Source: Plasmodium brasilianum
Lineage: Eukaryota > Apicomplexa > Aconoidasida > Haemosporida > Plasmodiidae
Direction: 5' to 3'
DNA length: 64,000 nucleotides
Assembly (NCBI RefSeq): GCF_023973825.1
Contig: NC_090125.1
Coordinates: 773,501-837,500 of the forward strand
Shown piece after piece: positions 62,501 to 64,000 of this stretch. Under the pieces are notes generated by a model. The model saw only the letters and a list, made by a program, of their open reading frames with translations, was not told the origin of the DNA and searched no databases. Position 1 is the stretch's first letter, and every line of letters begins with the position of its first letter. A program made the translations under genes and the position numbers.

Positions 62501-64000
62501 AGCAGTTATTTGAACGAAGGAAAAAAGAACAGTCAAGAGGATGACATACTTATGAATAAAACTTATTGCTCAGCGATGTTGAACGGGGAAGAGGAAAATT
62601 CTAAAGGAGCTAGTTGGACTGAGAGTAATGTAAGTAAAAGCGAGGAAAGTAGAAGTAGAAGCACTGGTTGTGATAAGTGCAGTAGCGGTGTTAGGAGAAA
62701 CAGCCACAGTAATAACCAGGTGTGTAAAAATGCTTATAAGAAAAAAAAAAAGAATGATGAGGAAAATTGCGAAAAATGCGATAAAGTGAAAGTGGACAAC
62801 ACCAATACGAATATGATACCAACATCATCTTCATCATCGTTGTTATGTGATCCTCGATGTAATATCAATTTAAATGAATTAAGTGTAAATGAAACTTACA
62901 GCACCATTTCTGAGGGTAGTAATAGTAGAAAGAGAAAGAGGAAAGTTACAAAGAAGGAAAAAGATGTAGTGAAGGTGAATGAACTGTTCAACAAACTACA
63001 TGAATTGTATGATTGGGAAGAAACAAATGACAACGTTAATGCCAACGATTTATGTATACAGGAGTTGGGAGAGAAACTTAACTTAAGAGATTCTTTTAAG
63101 GAAACCTACCCACTTGATAATGACGAGCGTACAAAATTGAAATGTATCCTCAGCAATAACGAAAATGTAAATGCAAATAACAACATTACTGACAATTGCA
63201 TAATGGAAATTGTTCACTCAACTGAACAAAGTAAGCAGAGAAGCAATGAGGAATATCAATGCTATGGCAGAATGCCAGATGAATACATTACCTTGAATTA
63301 TAATGAGAAGGAAGCTATATGCTTAAAGGGAAATAACTTAACGAGTGAACATGTCATATGGAATGATGACGAAAAAGTTGGTAGATGTGAAGAAGAAGAA
63401 GAAGAAGAAGAGGAGGAAATTGAAGGAAAGGAGGATATAGATATGCAGGAAGTAGAAGATGGTGAGCACAATCCTTCCTTCTCGCTTCATAATAACAGTG
63501 ATATCAGGAGCCCACGACATGGAAGAAGTGTTCATCTCTCAGATAGATTGAATCATGAGAAAAAAAATGTATTTACAAAAAATAAACACATTAATGACGA
63601 AAATTATTTTCATTACAGAGATACCATATTAAAATACATGAACGAATGCACATGTACTAAGGAAGAGGAGAAGAGCCTGTTCATGCAGTTTCTGAAATTT
63701 AACACAGAATGGGTTCTGCTCGATTTGGAAGGTCTAGAGGAGGTGTATCACGATTACTTCAGAAACAAAATTGAAGCGTTTTATAAAGCGTACCTATTGA
63801 AAGTGAAAGCTAGTAGCAGTAGTTGGAGTGGTGGTGACAATGGAAGTAATAGTAGTGGAAGTAGTAGTAGAAGCAGTAGTAGAAGCAGTAGTAGAAGCAG
63901 TAGTAGAAGAAGTAGTAGAAGAAGTAGCAGAAGTAGAAGTAGAAGCAGCAATGGAAGCCGCTTAAGTCGCGTAAGAAGAAGGAAAAACGAAAATGTCAAA
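52901..64000 (+). CDS. AP2-HS: ApiAP2 transcription factor AP2-HS, 3' partial
   Basis: ATG 52901 (MQGKLNKSLFCKEASN) follows an in-frame TAA at 52895; the frame is open for 3,700 codons to the window edge. One AP2 DNA-binding domain is visible at about residues 2878-2935 (61535-61700): KYRGISYDPTRNGWSTFVY, then GVRYKKFFSSFKYGNLLAKK and IEWRLKNL. Position beside PMT, giant size and this domain match AP2-HS. In P. falciparum AP2-HS drives the heat-shock response (hsp70-1, hsp90) through its first AP2 domain, which binds tandem G-box DNA; two further AP2 domains in the C-terminal part would lie beyond the edge. Two other ordered islands stand out in Asn/Asp/Ser-rich sequence: about 1110-1290 and about 3570-3625. 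Basic stretches after the AP2 domain (KNKKKIKNK, KKQKSSS) could be nuclear signals. No intron is needed in the visible part. Confidence 0.9.
53237..53404 (+). repeat. 15-bp repeat coding NNKSS / NNNSS in AP2-HS
   Basis: About eleven copies of AATAATAAAAGCAGT or AATAATAACAGTAGT near the N-terminus. Confidence 0.93.
53801..54010 (+). repeat. 42-bp repeat coding a 14-residue unit in AP2-HS
   Basis: Five close copies of PYNDNTVPYDGNIT (Asp/Asn and Val/Ile alternate), with degraded copies on to about 54200 and before 53801. Unusually, the repeat is Tyr/Pro-bearing and not simple Asn. Confidence 0.95.
54336..54543 (+). repeat. 12-bp Asn/Asp/Gly repeat in AP2-HS
   Basis: Successive blocks of YDND, YNND, NDGN and NGDN units, each 12 bp, showing stepwise expansion of slightly different variants. 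Confidence 0.9.
58066..58135 (+). repeat. Asp-His-Ile repeat in AP2-HS
   Basis: 9- and 18-bp units (CATATAGAC) encode DHIDHIGHIDRIDHIDR, a His/Asp-rich segment; a shorter copy recurs at about 58157-58175. Confidence 0.85.
58635..58862 (+). repeat. 36-bp repeat coding SNNSSNNLDNNF in AP2-HS
   Basis: Four copies spaced exactly 36 bp (58741, 58777, 58813, 58849) preceded by related NFANNFANNSVS units. Confidence 0.93.
60340..60580 (+). repeat. 12-bp repeat coding GNIS in AP2-HS
   Basis: About eighteen units of GGCAATATAAGT/GGCAATATAGGG encode GNIS and GNIG tetrapeptides with occasional GKIT variants. Confidence 0.93.
63855..63960 (+). repeat. Ser/Arg (RS-like) repeat in AP2-HS
   Basis: AGTAGTAGAAGC units encode SSSR repeats, then RRSS and RSRSRS, followed by RLSRVRRRK. 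This is compositionally like the RS domains of splicing factors. Confidence 0.9.

Overview
This is nuclear DNA of a malaria parasite (genus Plasmodium). It is very AT-rich, with intergenic DNA made of (TA)n, poly(A/T) and TATG/TACA microsatellites, Asn/Lys-rich low-complexity inserts inside otherwise conserved proteins, and short AT-rich introns. It carries the Kelch13 (K13) neighbourhood. From memory, the gene order matches P. falciparum chromosome 13 read backwards from about PF3D7_1343800 to PF3D7_1342900. The protein differences, the 714-codon K13 (726 in P. falciparum) and the long intergenic gaps point to a non-falciparum species. P. malariae or P. ovale is my best guess, but the sequence alone does not settle it.

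Layout, left to right: (1) 1-13494 (+), most of a giant VPS13-family lipid-transfer protein, cut by the left edge and split by one -1 frame change at an 11-A run. (2) 17064-19208 (+), K13. (3) 20448-22262 (+), UDP-N-acetylglucosamine pyrophosphorylase. (4) 22596-24212 (-), a four-exon gene of unknown function. (5) 25344-30664 (-), a three-exon RAD5-type SNF2/RING DNA repair protein. (6) 34050-36776 (+), a CDT1-like replication licensing factor. (7) 38307-38905 (+), a tentative small spliced gene found by reading splice sites. (8) 39140-40825 (-), TRM11 tRNA methyltransferase. (9) 45305-46405 (+), an Asn-rich protein of unknown function. (10) 48461-49964 (-), four-exon phosphoethanolamine methyltransferase. 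(11) 52901-64000 (+), the first 3,700 codons of an ApiAP2 protein matching AP2-HS, running off the right edge.

The genes are separate eukaryotic transcription units, not an operon. Two long divergent gaps (RAD5/CDT1-like and TRM11/366-aa gene) and the PMT/AP2-HS gap probably hold paired promoters. Themes: membrane and lipid supply (VPS13, PMT, UDP-GlcNAc for GPI anchors), haemoglobin endocytosis and artemisinin response (K13), DNA replication and repair (RAD5, CDT1-like), tRNA modification (TRM11) and stress transcription (AP2-HS). I found no tRNA, rRNA, mobile element or CRISPR array. Exon boundaries were set by hand from GT/AG sites, phase and protein continuity.
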